Source: Methyloligella halotolerans (GTDB lineage Bacteria > Pseudomonadota > Alphaproteobacteria > Rhizobiales > Methyloligellaceae). Taken from it: a DNA stretch of 64,000 nucleotides. Below the pieces are notes generated by a model that saw nothing but the letters and a program-made list of their open reading frames with translations, was not told the DNA's origin and made no database searches. The translations under genes and the position numbers were made by a program. The stretch's first letter is position 1. Each line of letters begins with the position of its first letter. Shown here piece after piece: positions 45,109 to 54,845 of the stretch. The DNA lies in contig NZ_MASI01000004.1 of assembly GCF_001708935.1 (NCBI RefSeq), positions 62,001-126,000 on the forward strand, given 5' to 3'.

Positions 45109-45900
45109 ATGACCCGTTTCAAATCCCTCGCCCTCGGACTTGCGGCCCTGTTGGCCGTCTCCGTGGCGGGCGGTATGGTCTACGCCCACGATAAGAAGGG
45201 CGATGACCGCGGCCCCCACGCCGGTCCCGGCGCGATGGGCGAGCAGAAGCCCGGCCATCACGCCAAGGGACCCGGCTGCAAGCGCCACGGCGAACGTCAC
45301 GGCATGCGTCGCGATCGCATGGGTCCGCCGCACTTCCGGCCCGATCCGAACCGGATGGCCCGCGAGCTTTCCACCATGGAAACCGCCATCGGGATCCGCG
45401 CAGAGCAGCTCGACACCTGGCGCGACTTCACCGATGCCCTCCAGGCGATGATGCCCAAGCCGCCGCACCCCGGTCATGACGGTCCGGCCAAGCTGGACGA
45501 GAACGAGCCGTTCTGGATGGCGGAGAAATTCGCCGATAGGACTCTCGAGCGCGCCGATGCCGCCCAAAAGCTCAAGGATGCCGTCGCCAAGCTGCGCGAA
45601 ACCCTGACGCCCGAGCAGCTCGATCGCGCCAAGACCTATGAGCAGGGCGTGCTGGATCGGATGCGGCCCCATCGCTGGGGCGATCGCGGCGGCGAAGGTC
45701 CTGGCCAGATGAAGTGGAAGCACCAGGAGCGCCTCGGCGATAAGGACCATGGCGCCATGCAGGGCGATGACGCCCAAGGCGAGATGGAGCCTTCCAACGA
45801 TCAAGATCAGATGAGCCCGTCTGAGGACGATGCGGGAATGGGCGCGCCAGACGATGACGACGCCGGCGAGACCGCGCCGGCCAACCCGGACGAGCTCTAG
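45109..45900 (+). CDS. Spy/CpxP-like periplasmic chaperone
   Basis: The 263-residue protein has a signal peptide (SLALGLAALLAVSVAGGMVYA). A His/Gly/Asp-rich segment follows (KPGHHAKGPGCKRHGERH), then the helical Spy/CpxP region with ALQAMMPKPPHPG and the LTxxQ motif in RETLTPEQLDRAK. A long acidic, Met/Gln-rich tail ends the protein. Such proteins bind misfolded periplasmic proteins and often inhibit a kinase. It is divergent from an EnvZ/OmpR-like pair and upstream of an RND pump. The His-rich part could bind metal. Confidence 0.82.
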   Translation: MTRFKSLALGLAALLAVSVAGGMVYAHDKKGDDRGPHAGPGAMGEQKPGHHAKGPGCKRHGERHGMRRDRMGPPHFRPDPNRMARELSTMETAIGIRAEQLDTWRDFTDALQAMMPKPPHPGHDGPAKLDENEPFWMAEKFADRTLERADAAQKLKDAVAKLRETLTPEQLDRAKTYEQGVLDRMRPHRWGDRGGEGPGQMKWKHQERLGDKDHGAMQGDDAQGEMEPSNDQDQMSPSEDDAGMGAPDDDDAGETAPANPDEL

Positions 45901-45928
45901 ACCTCGTCCGTAGAAGGGAAGTAAGCCA

Positions 45929-45947
45929 GGCCCGATCAACCCGGGCC
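45929..45947 (+). terminator. Hairpin after the Spy-like gene
   Basis: GGCCCG and CGGGCC form a 6-bp stem about 30 bp after the stop. It is short and has no T run, so termination here is uncertain; transcription may continue into the RND genes. Confidence 0.4.
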
Positions 45948-46069
45948 GGCGAAAGATGAGAGGCAACGTTAGGGGGATGGCAAAATGCCCTGCATGGCTG
46001 CCATCCCCCGGCCCTCTCCAGGACAAAGTGTTGTGGGTTTTCAGAGGAAAGTGGTCTGAGGGACTGCAA

Positions 46070-47224
46070 ATGACCCGAGCCTATTCCGTCGCGCTGATGC
46101 TTTTCGTTCTGATGTTCGGCGCACTCTTCGCCGCGACCAGCCACGCCTGGGCCGACGATGGAGATACTGCCGCCGCGGACCGGACGGAAACCTCCGCGAC
46201 GTCGCCCGAAAACGAGCCTGCGGGCCTGAGCGTGCTCGTCACCCCCGTCGCCCGGCAGAGCGTCGATCATCGGGTCACGGCGACCGGCACGGTCGCCGCG
46301 TGGCGCGAGATGCCCATCGGTGCCGAGATCAGCGGTCTTGCCGTCATTGCGGTCGATGCGGATGAGGGCGACCGGGTCAAGAAGGGGCAGCGCCTCGCCA
46401 AGCTGAACGACGCGCTTCTAAAGGCGCAGCTCGCCCAGCAGAAGGCGGCCATTGCCGAGGCGGAGGCTGCGCTCGCCAATTCCCAGTCCGACCTGGACCG
46501 CGCCAATCGCATGTCCAAGGGCATTCTCAGCGAACAGACCAAGGATGAGCGCGCCACCCTGGTTAAGACCAACGCCGCCAAGCTGGACGCCGCGAAAGCG
46601 CAGCTCGATCAACTGCAGGCGCAGCTCGACCAGACCGAAATCCTCAGCCCGACCGACGCGGTCGTGGCCGACCGCTCCATCACGCTCGGCCAGGTGGTCT
46701 CGAGCGGCAACGAGCTGTTTCGCCTGATCCGTGACGGCAGGCTCGAAGTGGCCGCAAGGATCGCGGAAGCGGATCTCGCCGCCGTTCAGCCGGGTCAGAC
46801 CGTGAGCGTCATAGGTCCGTCCGGCGGCCGATATGAAGGCAAGATCCGCCTCGTCGCCGAGCGGGTCGACGAAGCAACGCGGCTCGGCACGGCCTATGTC
46901 GCCCTGCCGCCCGGCACGCCGCTGAAGATGGGCATGTTCGCCCGGGTGGAGATCGAGACCGGGTCCCAGGTTGCCATTGCGGTGCCCCAGAAAGCGCTTG
47001 TCTGGCGGGACGGCAAGGCCGGCGCATTCGTCGTCGAGGAGGACGGGCGCGTCGTGTTCACCCCCGTCACCATCACCCGCCAGGCCGGCGATGCGGTCGA
47101 GATCTCGCAAGGCCTCGAGCTCGGCCAGCGCATCGTCGTGAACGGCGCAGGCTTGCTCAGCGACGGCGACCGGGTGCGTGCCAAGCTCGCCGCGGCCGGC
47201 GAGGCGGAAGGAATTACCCCTTGA
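46070..47224 (+). CDS. RND efflux membrane-fusion protein
   Basis: From the ATG at 46070 (GAGG nearby) there are 384 residues with a signal peptide. The HlyD/AcrA-type layout follows: VTATGTVAAWREMPIGAEIS, lipoyl half VIAVDADEGDRVKKGQRLAK, a long coiled coil, then ILSPTDAVVADRSITLGQVV and a beta-barrel. The protein bridges the inner-membrane pump and the outer-membrane channel. Its stop overlaps the pump start (TTGA). No lipobox Cys is seen. Confidence 0.9.
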   Translation: MTRAYSVALMLFVLMFGALFAATSHAWADDGDTAAADRTETSATSPENEPAGLSVLVTPVARQSVDHRVTATGTVAAWREMPIGAEISGLAVIAVDADEGDRVKKGQRLAKLNDALLKAQLAQQKAAIAEAEAALANSQSDLDRANRMSKGILSEQTKDERATLVKTNAAKLDAAKAQLDQLQAQLDQTEILSPTDAVVADRSITLGQVVSSGNELFRLIRDGRLEVAARIAEADLAAVQPGQTVSVIGPSGGRYEGKIRLVAERVDEATRLGTAYVALPPGTPLKMGMFARVEIETGSQVAIAVPQKALVWRDGKAGAFVVEEDGRVVFTPVTITRQAGDAVEISQGLELGQRIVVNGAGLLSDGDRVRAKLAAAGEAEGITP

Positions 47225-50200
47225 ACCAGATGTCCGCCTGGGCGATCCGGAGGCCGATCCCCACGATCGTGCTCTTCCTCTGCCTCGCGCTTTTCGGCGC
47301 GCTGAGCTTCGAACGCCTGCGCATCAACAACTCTCCGGACATCGACATCCCGACAGTGACGGCGACCGTGACCCGCCAGGGCGCGGCGCCGACCGAGATG
47401 GAGACCCAGGTCACGCGTCTCGTGGAGGATGCCGTCGCCGGCTTGAGCAATGTGGATCACATACGCTCGACCGTGAACGAGGGCGCCTCGACCACGAGCG
47501 TCGAATTCCTGATGGGCACGGATATCGATCGCGCGACCCAGGACGTCCGGAACGCGATCTCCTCCATTCGGTCCAACTTACCGGCCGATATTCTCGAGCC
47601 CACCATTCAGCGGGTCGAGGCCACAGGCCAGCCGATCCTCACCTATGTGATCGACAGCCCCGACATGGCGCCGGACGAGCTCTCCTGGTTCGTCGACAAC
47701 GATATCGCCAAGGCCATCCTCACGGAGAACGGCGTTTCCAAGATCACCCGCTCCGGTGGCGTCGACCAGGAAATCCGCATCCGCCTCGATCCCGACCGGC
47801 TGATGTCCCTAGGCATCACCGCCGCGGAGATCTCCGAGACCCTCGATGCGGAGAATGTCAACGAGCCTGGCGGACGGACGACCTTCGGCGATAGCGAGCA
47901 GACCATCCGCACCGTCGGCAGCGCCGACAGCGTCGAGGCGCTGGCGCAGAAGCGCATCCCTTTGGGCGATGGGCGGAGCGTGAAGCTCGCCGATATCGCC
48001 AAGGTGGAGAGCGGCTGGGCGGAGCCCCGCCAGCGCGCCAGGCTGGGTGCCGAAGAGGTCATCGCCTTCAGCGTCTATCGCTCCGTCGGATCGAGCGAGG
48101 TGGATGTCGCCGATCACGTTCGCGAACGCCTGGCCAAGTTCCAGGCCGAGCATCCGGAAGTTCATATCGAGGAAATCACCTCATCCACGGCCTGGGTGCT
48201 GGAAGGCTATCATGCCGCCATCGAGGCTCTCTGGCTCGGCGCCATCCTGGCGGTCGTTGTCGTGTGGTTCTTCCTCCGCGATCTGCGCGCCACACTGATC
48301 TCGTCCGTGGCCCTGCCGCTGTCTCTGCTGCCCACCTTCGCGGTGATGTACGCCTTCAATCAGTCCCTCAACAACATCACCCTGCTCGGTATCGCGCTGG
48401 TCGTCGGCATCCTGGTCGACGACGCCATCGTGGAGATCGAGAACATCGTCCGGCACATGCGGACGAGCGGAAAGAGCGCCTACGAGTCGGCCATCGAGGC
48501 GGCCGACGAAATCGGTCTGGCAGTCGTCGCCACCACGTTCTCGATCATCGCCGTTTTCATGCCCGTGGCCTTCATGCCCGGCATTCCGGGGCAGTTCTTC
48601 AAAGCCTTCGCTATCGCGGTCTGCTGCTCGGTGTTCTTTTCGCTTGTCGTCGCCCGGCTGCTGACGCCGCTCATGGGCGCCTATCTCATGAAGGCTGGCG
48701 GCAAGCACGACGACGAGCCCTTCTGGATACCGGCCTATATCAGGCTCTTGCGCGGTACCCTTCACCATCGCTGGATCACCATCGCGGCGGGCATCGCCTT
48801 CTTCATCGGGTCCATGTTCCTGGCGACCCTCCTGCCCACCGACTTCCTGCCCGCCGCCGATCGCGGCCGATCCGTGCTCTCCGTGGAGCTGGCGCCGGGC
48901 GCGTCCCTGGCGGAGACCGACGCCGTAACGAGGGCCGCCGTCGCCATGCTGGAGAAGCGCCCCGAGGTGAGCTCGGTCTATTCCGCCATCGGCAGCGAGC
49001 ATTCCGGACGTGGTTTCGGCTCGACCGCGGCCGGCGAGGTGCGCAAGGCCACCGTCACAGCCAACCTCAAGCCCCGCGGCGACCGCGACCTGAGCCAGCA
49101 GGAATTCGAGGCGGAGATGGGCCCAAGGCTCGCCGAGATTCCCGGCGCACGTTTGCGCTTCGGTGCCGACGGCCGCTCGGGCTCCAAGATCGAGGTCCGC
49201 CTCGTCAGCGACGATCCCGACGCGCTTTCCAAAGCGGTCAGCACCGTGTCGCGCCAGATGCGCGAGATCGACGGTCTGCATAACGTCGCCTCGACCGCCG
49301 CTCTGGCGCGCCCGGAACTGCTGATCACACCGAAGCCTGAAAAGGCGGCCGCCCTCGGGGTGACCACCCGCGCGATCGCCCGCACTGCCGACGTGGCGAC
49401 CTTGGGCGACAATGAGCAGAACCTGCCGAAGTTCAATCTGAAGGATCGGCAGATCAATATCCGCGTGATGCTGGAGGAGGATGCCCGCTCGGATCTCGCG
49501 CAGATCGAGACCCTGCAGGTTCCCGCCGGCAACGGATCGGTACCGTTGAGCTCCGTCGCCGATATCGCCCTCGGATCGGGCCCCAACCAGATCGACCGGG
49601 TCGATCGGAGCCGCAGCGCAACCATCGAGGCGGAGCTTGTCGGTCTCACCATCGGCCAGGGCGACGAGCTTGTGCGGGCCTTGCCGGCCATGCAGAACCT
49701 GCCCGATGGGGTGAAGCGGGTCCCGGCCGGCGATATCGAGCGCATGCAGGAGCTGTTCGACGGCTTCAAGGTCGCCATCGGCTCCGGCATCATCCTGCTC
49801 TATTTCGTGATGGTGCTTCTGTTCGGCGGCTTCATGCAGCCGGTCACCATCCTGACCGCGCTGCCGCTCGCCATCGGCGGCGCCATGGCGCTGCTACTGA
49901 TCACCGGCAGCTCGCTCGCCATTTCCGTCCTGATCGGCATTTTGATGCTCATGGGCATCGCGGCGAAGAACTCCATCCTGCTGGTGGAATATGCCATCCT
50001 GGCCCAGCGCGAGATGGGCATGGGCCGCGAGGAAGCCCTGCTCGATGCGGCCAGCAAACGTGCCCGGCCCATTGTCATGACCACCGTCGCCATGGGCGCC
50101 GGCATGCTGCCCATCGCCCTTGGCATCGGCGCGGATTCCGAGATGCGCGCGCCCATGGCCATCGCGGTCATCGGCGGGCTGGTCAGCTCCACGGCGCTCA

Positions 50201-50340
50201 GTCTGGTCTATGTGCCGGCGGTCTATACGGTGATGGACGACCTCCAGCGCCTGCTTGGCCGGCTGTTGTCGCGGCTTCTGCCCAAGCAAGAGCAAAATGT
50301 CGCATCCAGCGAGAGCGACGAACCGGCCGTTTCCCACTAA
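47221..50340 (+). CDS. RND efflux pump, HAE1 type (MdtB/MdtC-like)
   Basis: The 1039-residue protein is complete for an RND permease. It opens WAIRRPIPTIVLFLCLALFG and has the conserved GILVDDAIVEIENI with the proton-relay Asp pair, periplasmic loops, and the second half with GIAAKNSILLVEYA. The start is a TTG coupled to the adaptor stop; an ATG at 47230 is possible. It probably exports drugs, detergents or lipids. No outer-membrane factor gene lies nearby, so a shared TolC-like protein is expected. Confidence 0.94.
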   Translation: MNQMSAWAIRRPIPTIVLFLCLALFGALSFERLRINNSPDIDIPTVTATVTRQGAAPTEMETQVTRLVEDAVAGLSNVDHIRSTVNEGASTTSVEFLMGTDIDRATQDVRNAISSIRSNLPADILEPTIQRVEATGQPILTYVIDSPDMAPDELSWFVDNDIAKAILTENGVSKITRSGGVDQEIRIRLDPDRLMSLGITAAEISETLDAENVNEPGGRTTFGDSEQTIRTVGSADSVEALAQKRIPLGDGRSVKLADIAKVESGWAEPRQRARLGAEEVIAFSVYRSVGSSEVDVADHVRERLAKFQAEHPEVHIEEITSSTAWVLEGYHAAIEALWLGAILAVVVVWFFLRDLRATLISSVALPLSLLPTFAVMYAFNQSLNNITLLGIALVVGILVDDAIVEIENIVRHMRTSGKSAYESAIEAADEIGLAVVATTFSIIAVFMPVAFMPGIPGQFFKAFAIAVCCSVFFSLVVARLLTPLMGAYLMKAGGKHDDEPFWIPAYIRLLRGTLHHRWITIAAGIAFFIGSMFLATLLPTDFLPAADRGRSVLSVELAPGASLAETDAVTRAAVAMLEKRPEVSSVYSAIGSEHSGRGFGSTAAGEVRKATVTANLKPRGDRDLSQQEFEAEMGPRLAEIPGARLRFGADGRSGSKIEVRLVSDDPDALSKAVSTVSRQMREIDGLHNVASTAALARPELLITPKPEKAAALGVTTRAIARTADVATLGDNEQNLPKFNLKDRQINIRVMLEEDARSDLAQIETLQVPAGNGSVPLSSVADIALGSGPNQIDRVDRSRSATIEAELVGLTIGQGDELVRALPAMQNLPDGVKRVPAGDIERMQELFDGFKVAIGSGIILLYFVMVLLFGGFMQPVTILTALPLAIGGAMALLLITGSSLAISVLIGILMLMGIAAKNSILLVEYAILAQREMGMGREEALLDAASKRARPIVMTTVAMGAGMLPIALGIGADSEMRAPMAIAVIGGLVSSTALSLVYVPAVYTVMDDLQRLLGRLLSRLLPKQEQNVASSESDEPAVSH

Positions 50341-50436
50341 ACGGCGCGCCTTTTCGCCGGTCCTTTCCGCCCACGGAAGTTTTTTGTCCGCTGCCGGCGA
50401 ACTCTAGCTTGCGGTAGCCGTTTGAATTCTTGTATC

Positions 50437-50452
50437 TAAAAGTCAACTTTTA
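50437..50452. promoter_or_regulatory. 16-bp AT-rich palindrome upstream of exbB
   Basis: TAAAAGT-CA-ACTTTTA is a perfect palindrome 79-94 bp before the exbB start, after the RND pump stop. It may be an operator for an iron regulator, but it does not match a consensus that I can name with certainty. Confidence 0.4.
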
Positions 50453-50479
50453 CGGCGGCCGCTCTGGCGGCCGTCTTTT
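50453..50479 (+). terminator. Rho-independent terminator between RND pump and exbB
   Basis: GGCCGC and GCGGCC form a stem with a four-base loop and are followed by GTCTTTT. It lies about 110 bp after the pump stop and 52 bp before exbB, so it may end the pump transcript or act as a leader attenuator for exbB. Confidence 0.6.
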
Positions 50480-50530
50480 GCGCTTAGGAACCGCGCTCAA
50501 TCTGGATCGAGACTTTGTTGGAGGCGATGT

Positions 50531-51619
50531 ATGGGGACCCGTGAGCAGTTTTGCCGAAAGCAGGGACGGCTCCTCCTAACTGCAGCCGCGTTCGCGTTGG
50601 CGCTCGGCCTGTCGCAGGCATCCAACGCCCAGACTGCCGATCAGGCCCCCGCAGAAGCGATGTCTCCGGCAGAGGCGGTGCAGACGCCTGGCGGAACCTC
50701 CGACCAGAACAAGACCGCGCAAGCGGCCCCCAATGCGAGCGGCGCTGCGCAGGATAGCTCGGACGCTGAGCCCTCCTCCGGCGCCCCGGCATCGTCTGCC
50801 GATGCTCCGTCGATCCAGATGCAGCCGATCGAAGCCCAGCGCCCGGCACCGGCCGCCGCTTCGCCCGCAGAGTCGCCTGAAAGCGCCGAAGAGACCGAGG
50901 CGCTGCTGCCCCACGACTTGTCGCCCTGGGGCATGTTCATGGGCGCGGACTGGGTGGTGAAGACCGTGATGATCGGTTTGGCGATCGCCTCGTTCATCAC
51001 CTGGACGGTCCTGGTCGCCAAATCCATTGAGATTGCTGGGGCCAAGCGGCGCGCCCGTTATGCCCTGAAGGTGATTGCAAGCTCCGCAAATCTGGACGAC
51101 GCCGTCGCCCAGCTCGGGCCGCGCCGTGGCGCGCCCGCCATGCTGGTCCGCGCCGCCGAGGAGGAGATGAAGGCCTCCGCCTTCCTCGTCGACAATGCCA
51201 AGGGGGAGGGCGTGAAAGAGCGTCTCGCCTCCCGCCTGTCGCGCCTCGAAGCCGCCGCTGGCCGCCGCCTCACCGCGGGCACGGGTATTCTCGCCACCAT
51301 CGGGTCCACCGCGCCGTTCGTCGGTCTGTTCGGCACCGTCTGGGGCATTATGAATTCCTTTATCGGCATCTCGGAGGCCCAGACCACCAATCTGGCCGTC
51401 GTGGCCCCGGGCATCGCCGAGGCGTTGCTCGCCACCGCCATCGGCCTCGTTGCCGCCATCCCGGCGGTGGTGATCTACAACGTCTTCGCCCGGTCCATCA
51501 CCGGCTATCGCCAGCTCTTGGCCGACGCTTCGGCCGGCGTCGAGCGTCTTGTCAGCCGCGAGCTCGATTTGCGCGCCGTGGCGCCGCAGAATCGCAAGCC
51601 GCGCGCCGCTGCAGAATAG
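50531..51619 (+). CDS. exbB: TonB-system energizer ExbB
   Basis: The 362-residue protein has a signal peptide and a long Ala/Pro/Ser-rich extension (residues 35-125). The ExbB core follows: [55 protein letters not shown] and [20 protein letters not shown]. The extended N terminus is typical of the alphaproteobacterial type. It heads an exbB-exbD-tonB operon. A strong GGAGG precedes the ATG. No TonB-dependent receptor lies in the window. Confidence 0.94.
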   Translation: MGTREQFCRKQGRLLLTAAAFALALGLSQASNAQTADQAPAEAMSPAEAVQTPGGTSDQNKTAQAAPNASGAAQDSSDAEPSSGAPASSADAPSIQMQPIEAQRPAPAAASPAESPESAEETEALLPHDLSPWGMFMGADWVVKTVMIGLAIASFITWTVLVAKSIEIAGAKRRARYALKVIASSANLDDAVAQLGPRRGAPAMLVRAAEEEMKASAFLVDNAKGEGVKERLASRLSRLEAAAGRRLTAGTGILATIGSTAPFVGLFGTVWGIMNSFIGISEAQTTNLAVVAPGIAEALLATAIGLVAAIPAVVIYNVFARSITGYRQLLADASAGVERLVSRELDLRAVAPQNRKPRAAAE

Positions 51620-51637
51620 GATCGAGGGTCCGCGATC

Positions 51638-52141
51638 ATGGCAGGAAGCCTGAACAGCAGCACCGAAAACGATGAGATGCAGGAGAGCCACGAGATCAAC
51701 GTGACGCCGTTCATCGACGTCATGCTCGTGCTCCTCATCATCTTCATGGTCGCGGCGCCGCTCGCCACCGTGGACGTGAAGGTCGATCTGCCGGCCTCGA
51801 CGGCCAAGCCCCAGGAGCGTCCGGGCGATCCCCTCTATGTGACGGTGAAGCGCGATCTCTCCATCGCGGTGGGCGAAGCCGTCGTCCCGCGCGAGGCCCT
51901 GAAGGAAGTTCTCGACGCCCGCACCGAGGGCAATCACGACACCCGCATCTTCCTGCGCGCCGACAGAGTCGTTGACTACGGGGACCTGATGGCGGTCATG
52001 AACCTCCTGCGGGAGTCCGGATATCTGAAATTCGCTCTTGTCGGCCTGGAGACGATCTCCGGCGACGCGGCGGCCACGGCGCCGTCGGGCCGGCTGCCCA
52101 GCCCTGACGACATTCCGGTGGAGTCCATCCAAGCGCGATGA
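51638..52141 (+). CDS. exbD: TonB-system protein ExbD
   Basis: The 167-residue protein has a short N terminus, the membrane anchor INVTPFIDVMLVLLIIFMVA with the conserved Asp for proton transfer, and a periplasmic domain (LYVTVKRDLSIAVG, TRIFLRADRVVDYGDLMAVM). It follows exbB by 18 bp and overlaps the TonB gene start (ATGA). Confidence 0.94.
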   Translation: MAGSLNSSTENDEMQESHEINVTPFIDVMLVLLIIFMVAAPLATVDVKVDLPASTAKPQERPGDPLYVTVKRDLSIAVGEAVVPREALKEVLDARTEGNHDTRIFLRADRVVDYGDLMAVMNLLRESGYLKFALVGLETISGDAAATAPSGRLPSPDDIPVESIQAR

Positions 52142-53121
52142 CCACGAACAACGAGCCCATCACACCCGAATGCTGTTACGCGTGCCACGCCCTGTGCGGG
52201 GTGGAGATCACGACCTATAGCTGGCGCGATCGGGCCCTGTGGATCGGCGCCGCTGCCGCCGTGCTGTCGTTCTATGGCGTCGCTGCCGTGGCTGCCATGG
52301 TGCTCCAGAACCGGCCTGAGCCGATCGGGGCGCCGCCGGCGGCGGTCATGGTGGAATATGCGCCGGCCCCTGCCGCGCCGCGCCTTGAGAAGAAGGACGT
52401 CGCCCTCGGCCCCCAGATGGAGGAGCGGGCGGCAAGCCAGGCATCGGACGCCAAGGACGCGCCCGAGGAAAACCTCGAGGAACTGGTGGAGGCCGAAGGC
52501 GAGGGCAAGGAGGTCGTTCTCAACGACTCCAAGGAGTTCACCGAGAACGCCGAGCAGAAGGTCGCCTCTCTCGTCGACAGCCAGTCGAACGCTGACGAGG
52601 TGAAGGCGATCGATCCCACCATTCCCGATGTCGTCGAGGCGGAGAACCCCGATGTCGTCGTGCCGGAGGCCACGGCTTCGTCCGCAGCACCCGAAAGCGC
52701 CAAGATGGTGAAACCGTCGGCGTCGAGCGTGGCATCGGAAGCGACCCTGGCTGCCCAGCCCGAGGTGCAGGAAGAGATCGCCGAGGTCGCCATGGCGCCG
52801 AACCAGACCGAGACGACCATGGAGGTCGCCAACCTCCCGGTGAAGTGGCAAACAAAGCTGCTCGCCTATCTGGAGAAGCACAAATCCTATCCGGCGGCTG
52901 CGCGCAGCAAGCGCCAGACCGGCATCGTTAATCTGCACTTTAAGATCGATGGCGCGGGGCGCGTCATGATGGCGGAGATCAGCAAATCCTCAGGCTATCC
53001 GGCTCTCGACAACGCCGTGATGGAGCTGATCGAGAAGGCTTCGCCCGTGCCTGCGCCTCCGGGAATCTTCGCCCAGACCGGCGTCGAGCTCACCGTTCCG
53101 GTCCGCTTCCAGCTCCGCTAG
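52138..53121 (+). CDS. tonB: TonB-family energy-transducing protein
   Basis: The 327-residue protein has a cytoplasmic N terminus with a Cys-rich motif (PECCYACHALCG), a membrane anchor (ALWIGAAAAVLSFYGVAAVA), a long acidic Glu/Ala/Val-rich spacer and a C-terminal TonB domain (YPAAARSKRQTGIVNLHFKI, ISKSSGYPALDNAVMELIEK). The spacer is Glu-rich instead of the usual Pro-rich. The four closely spaced Cys before the membrane segment are unusual for TonB. It is the last gene of the operon. Confidence 0.88.
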   Translation: MTTNNEPITPECCYACHALCGVEITTYSWRDRALWIGAAAAVLSFYGVAAVAAMVLQNRPEPIGAPPAAVMVEYAPAPAAPRLEKKDVALGPQMEERAASQASDAKDAPEENLEELVEAEGEGKEVVLNDSKEFTENAEQKVASLVDSQSNADEVKAIDPTIPDVVEAENPDVVVPEATASSAAPESAKMVKPSASSVASEATLAAQPEVQEEIAEVAMAPNQTETTMEVANLPVKWQTKLLAYLEKHKSYPAAARSKRQTGIVNLHFKIDGAGRVMMAEISKSSGYPALDNAVMELIEKASPVPAPPGIFAQTGVELTVPVRFQLR

Positions 53122-53558
53122 TGCAGCAGCGGCGGCCCGTGGTCTGAGCGCGGCAAGGTAACCTTTGCGCACAGGCCAGACTGCTCGCCGGAGAAGCGTA
53201 GATCGAAACCGCTTCTCGCATAGGGCGAAAAGACGTTTTCGTATCCTTTCGAGCGAACCCGACGGCGGCTTCGGGCCGTGGCCGCAGGCTGTACTGTGCG
53301 GCTAAACGGCAGGCTGGTCAGCGCAGTCTTGTGCTATAGTCGGAAATCAGTACCATACGGGGAACGGATTGTACGCTCGCCGCCGGTGAGCCCGTCTATT
53401 CATTCCGACCGAAAAACAGCTTCCGACCGCTCGAACTTCAACCGCCGCGTCCCTACATTAGCGCCGCGGCTCTGAGATCAGGGCGAAAAATTGAGGGGGA
53501 CAGCCAAGACCGTCTCGCCCGGTATTTCCAGGTGCGAGCCTTGGCCCGCGGAGTATCC
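53122..53558. other. Intergenic region before second RND operon
   Basis: This 437-bp stretch has no convincing gene. A TATAGT near 53335 with TTGTG upstream is a weak promoter candidate for the RND operon. I see no strong repeat or RNA gene. Confidence 0.4.
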
Positions 53559-54845
53559 ATGGCTGAAAAATCCACTGATCGGGCGCCCGGCAAAGCCGCG
53601 TCTGCGCCGGGAACCGAGCCTGAAACGACCCAGAACGGCCGCTCGCGCGGTGGCTCGACCGTCGTTCTGCTCATCATCGTCGCGATCCTGATCGCCGGCG
53701 GTCTGGCCTATCGGTATTGGGGTTTCTGGCAGGTGCCGGAGCAGGCTGGCGGACAGCCGCCCGCGCCCGAGGTGACCGTTGCCGAGCCCATCGTGCGCGA
53801 GATCATGGAATGGCGCGAACTCACCGGCCAGTTCGAGGCGCAGGACTCGGTCGAGGTACGGGCCCGCGTGAGCGGCTATCTAGAATCCCGCGACTTCACC
53901 GATGGTGAGATCGTCAAAAAGGGCAAGTTGCTTTTCGTCATCGAGCCGCGGCCCTTCGAGCTTGCCCTGGAGCAGGCCAAGGCCACCCTGGCGCAATCCC
54001 AGGCGGAGTTGAGGCTCGCCGAGAGTCAACTGAACCGGACATCCCAGCTTCGTGAGAAGGACTTTGCCGCCCAGGCGACCCTGGATGAGCGTCAGGCCCA
54101 GGTGGACACGGCCAAAGCCGCCGTCGAGACCGCAGAGGCCGCCGTCCAGCAGGCCAAGCTCGATCTCGACTACACCCATGTCGTCGCACCCATGGCCGGC
54201 CGCGTCAGCGAACGCGAGGTCAGCGTGGGCAATCTGGTCATGGGCGGAGCCGGTGTCTCCACCACCCTGCTGACCAACATCGTGTCCCTCGATCCGATCT
54301 ATTTCGTCTTCGACGTCAGCGAATCCGATGCTCTGGATTATCAGCGGCTTGTCGAGAGCGGCGAGCTGCCCTCAGCCCGCAAGGGTGAGAGGGTGCAAGT
54401 CGAGGGGCAGCTTTCCGACGAGAAGACTTGGGATCTGAAGGGTTACATCGACTTCGTCGATAACCAGTTCAACGCCTCGACCGGGACGATCCGGGTTCGG
54501 GCGGTCTTCCCCAATGAGGATATGTCGATCACGCCGGGCCAGTTCGGCCGGGTGCGCATTCCCATGTCCAAGCGCAAGCCGACCATGCTGGTGCCGGCCG
54601 CCGCCGTGACCTCCGACCAGGCCTCCAAGCAGCTCTATATCGTGGATAAGGACAACAAGGTCGTTCCGAAGACTGTCGAGCTCGGCCCCATCGTCGGCGA
54701 CAACCTGCAGATCGTCCGCAGCGGTATCGAGCCCGACGAGCGCGTCATCATCAACGGCCTGATGCGAGCGCGCCCCGGCGCCGAAGTGACGCCCAAGGAT
54801 GGCGAGATCGACGACAGTTCCCTGCCTGAATCGGCTCAGAAATGA
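53559..54845 (+). CDS. RND efflux membrane-fusion protein (MexE/AcrA-like)
   Basis: The 428-residue protein from the ATG at 53559 has an N-terminal membrane anchor (STVVLLIIVAILIAGGLAYR), the lipoyl half VEVRARVSGYLESRDF, a long coiled-coil hairpin (LALEQAKATLAQSQAELRLA), then the second lipoyl half YTHVVAPMAGRVSEREVSVG and a beta-barrel ending with VIINGLMRARPGAEV. This matches AcrA/MexE adaptors. Its stop overlaps the pump start by ATGA. Confidence 0.92.
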   Translation: MAEKSTDRAPGKAASAPGTEPETTQNGRSRGGSTVVLLIIVAILIAGGLAYRYWGFWQVPEQAGGQPPAPEVTVAEPIVREIMEWRELTGQFEAQDSVEVRARVSGYLESRDFTDGEIVKKGKLLFVIEPRPFELALEQAKATLAQSQAELRLAESQLNRTSQLREKDFAAQATLDERQAQVDTAKAAVETAEAAVQQAKLDLDYTHVVAPMAGRVSEREVSVGNLVMGGAGVSTTLLTNIVSLDPIYFVFDVSESDALDYQRLVESGELPSARKGERVQVEGQLSDEKTWDLKGYIDFVDNQFNASTGTIRVRAVFPNEDMSITPGQFGRVRIPMSKRKPTMLVPAAAVTSDQASKQLYIVDKDNKVVPKTVELGPIVGDNLQIVRSGIEPDERVIINGLMRARPGAEVTPKDGEIDDSSLPESAQK

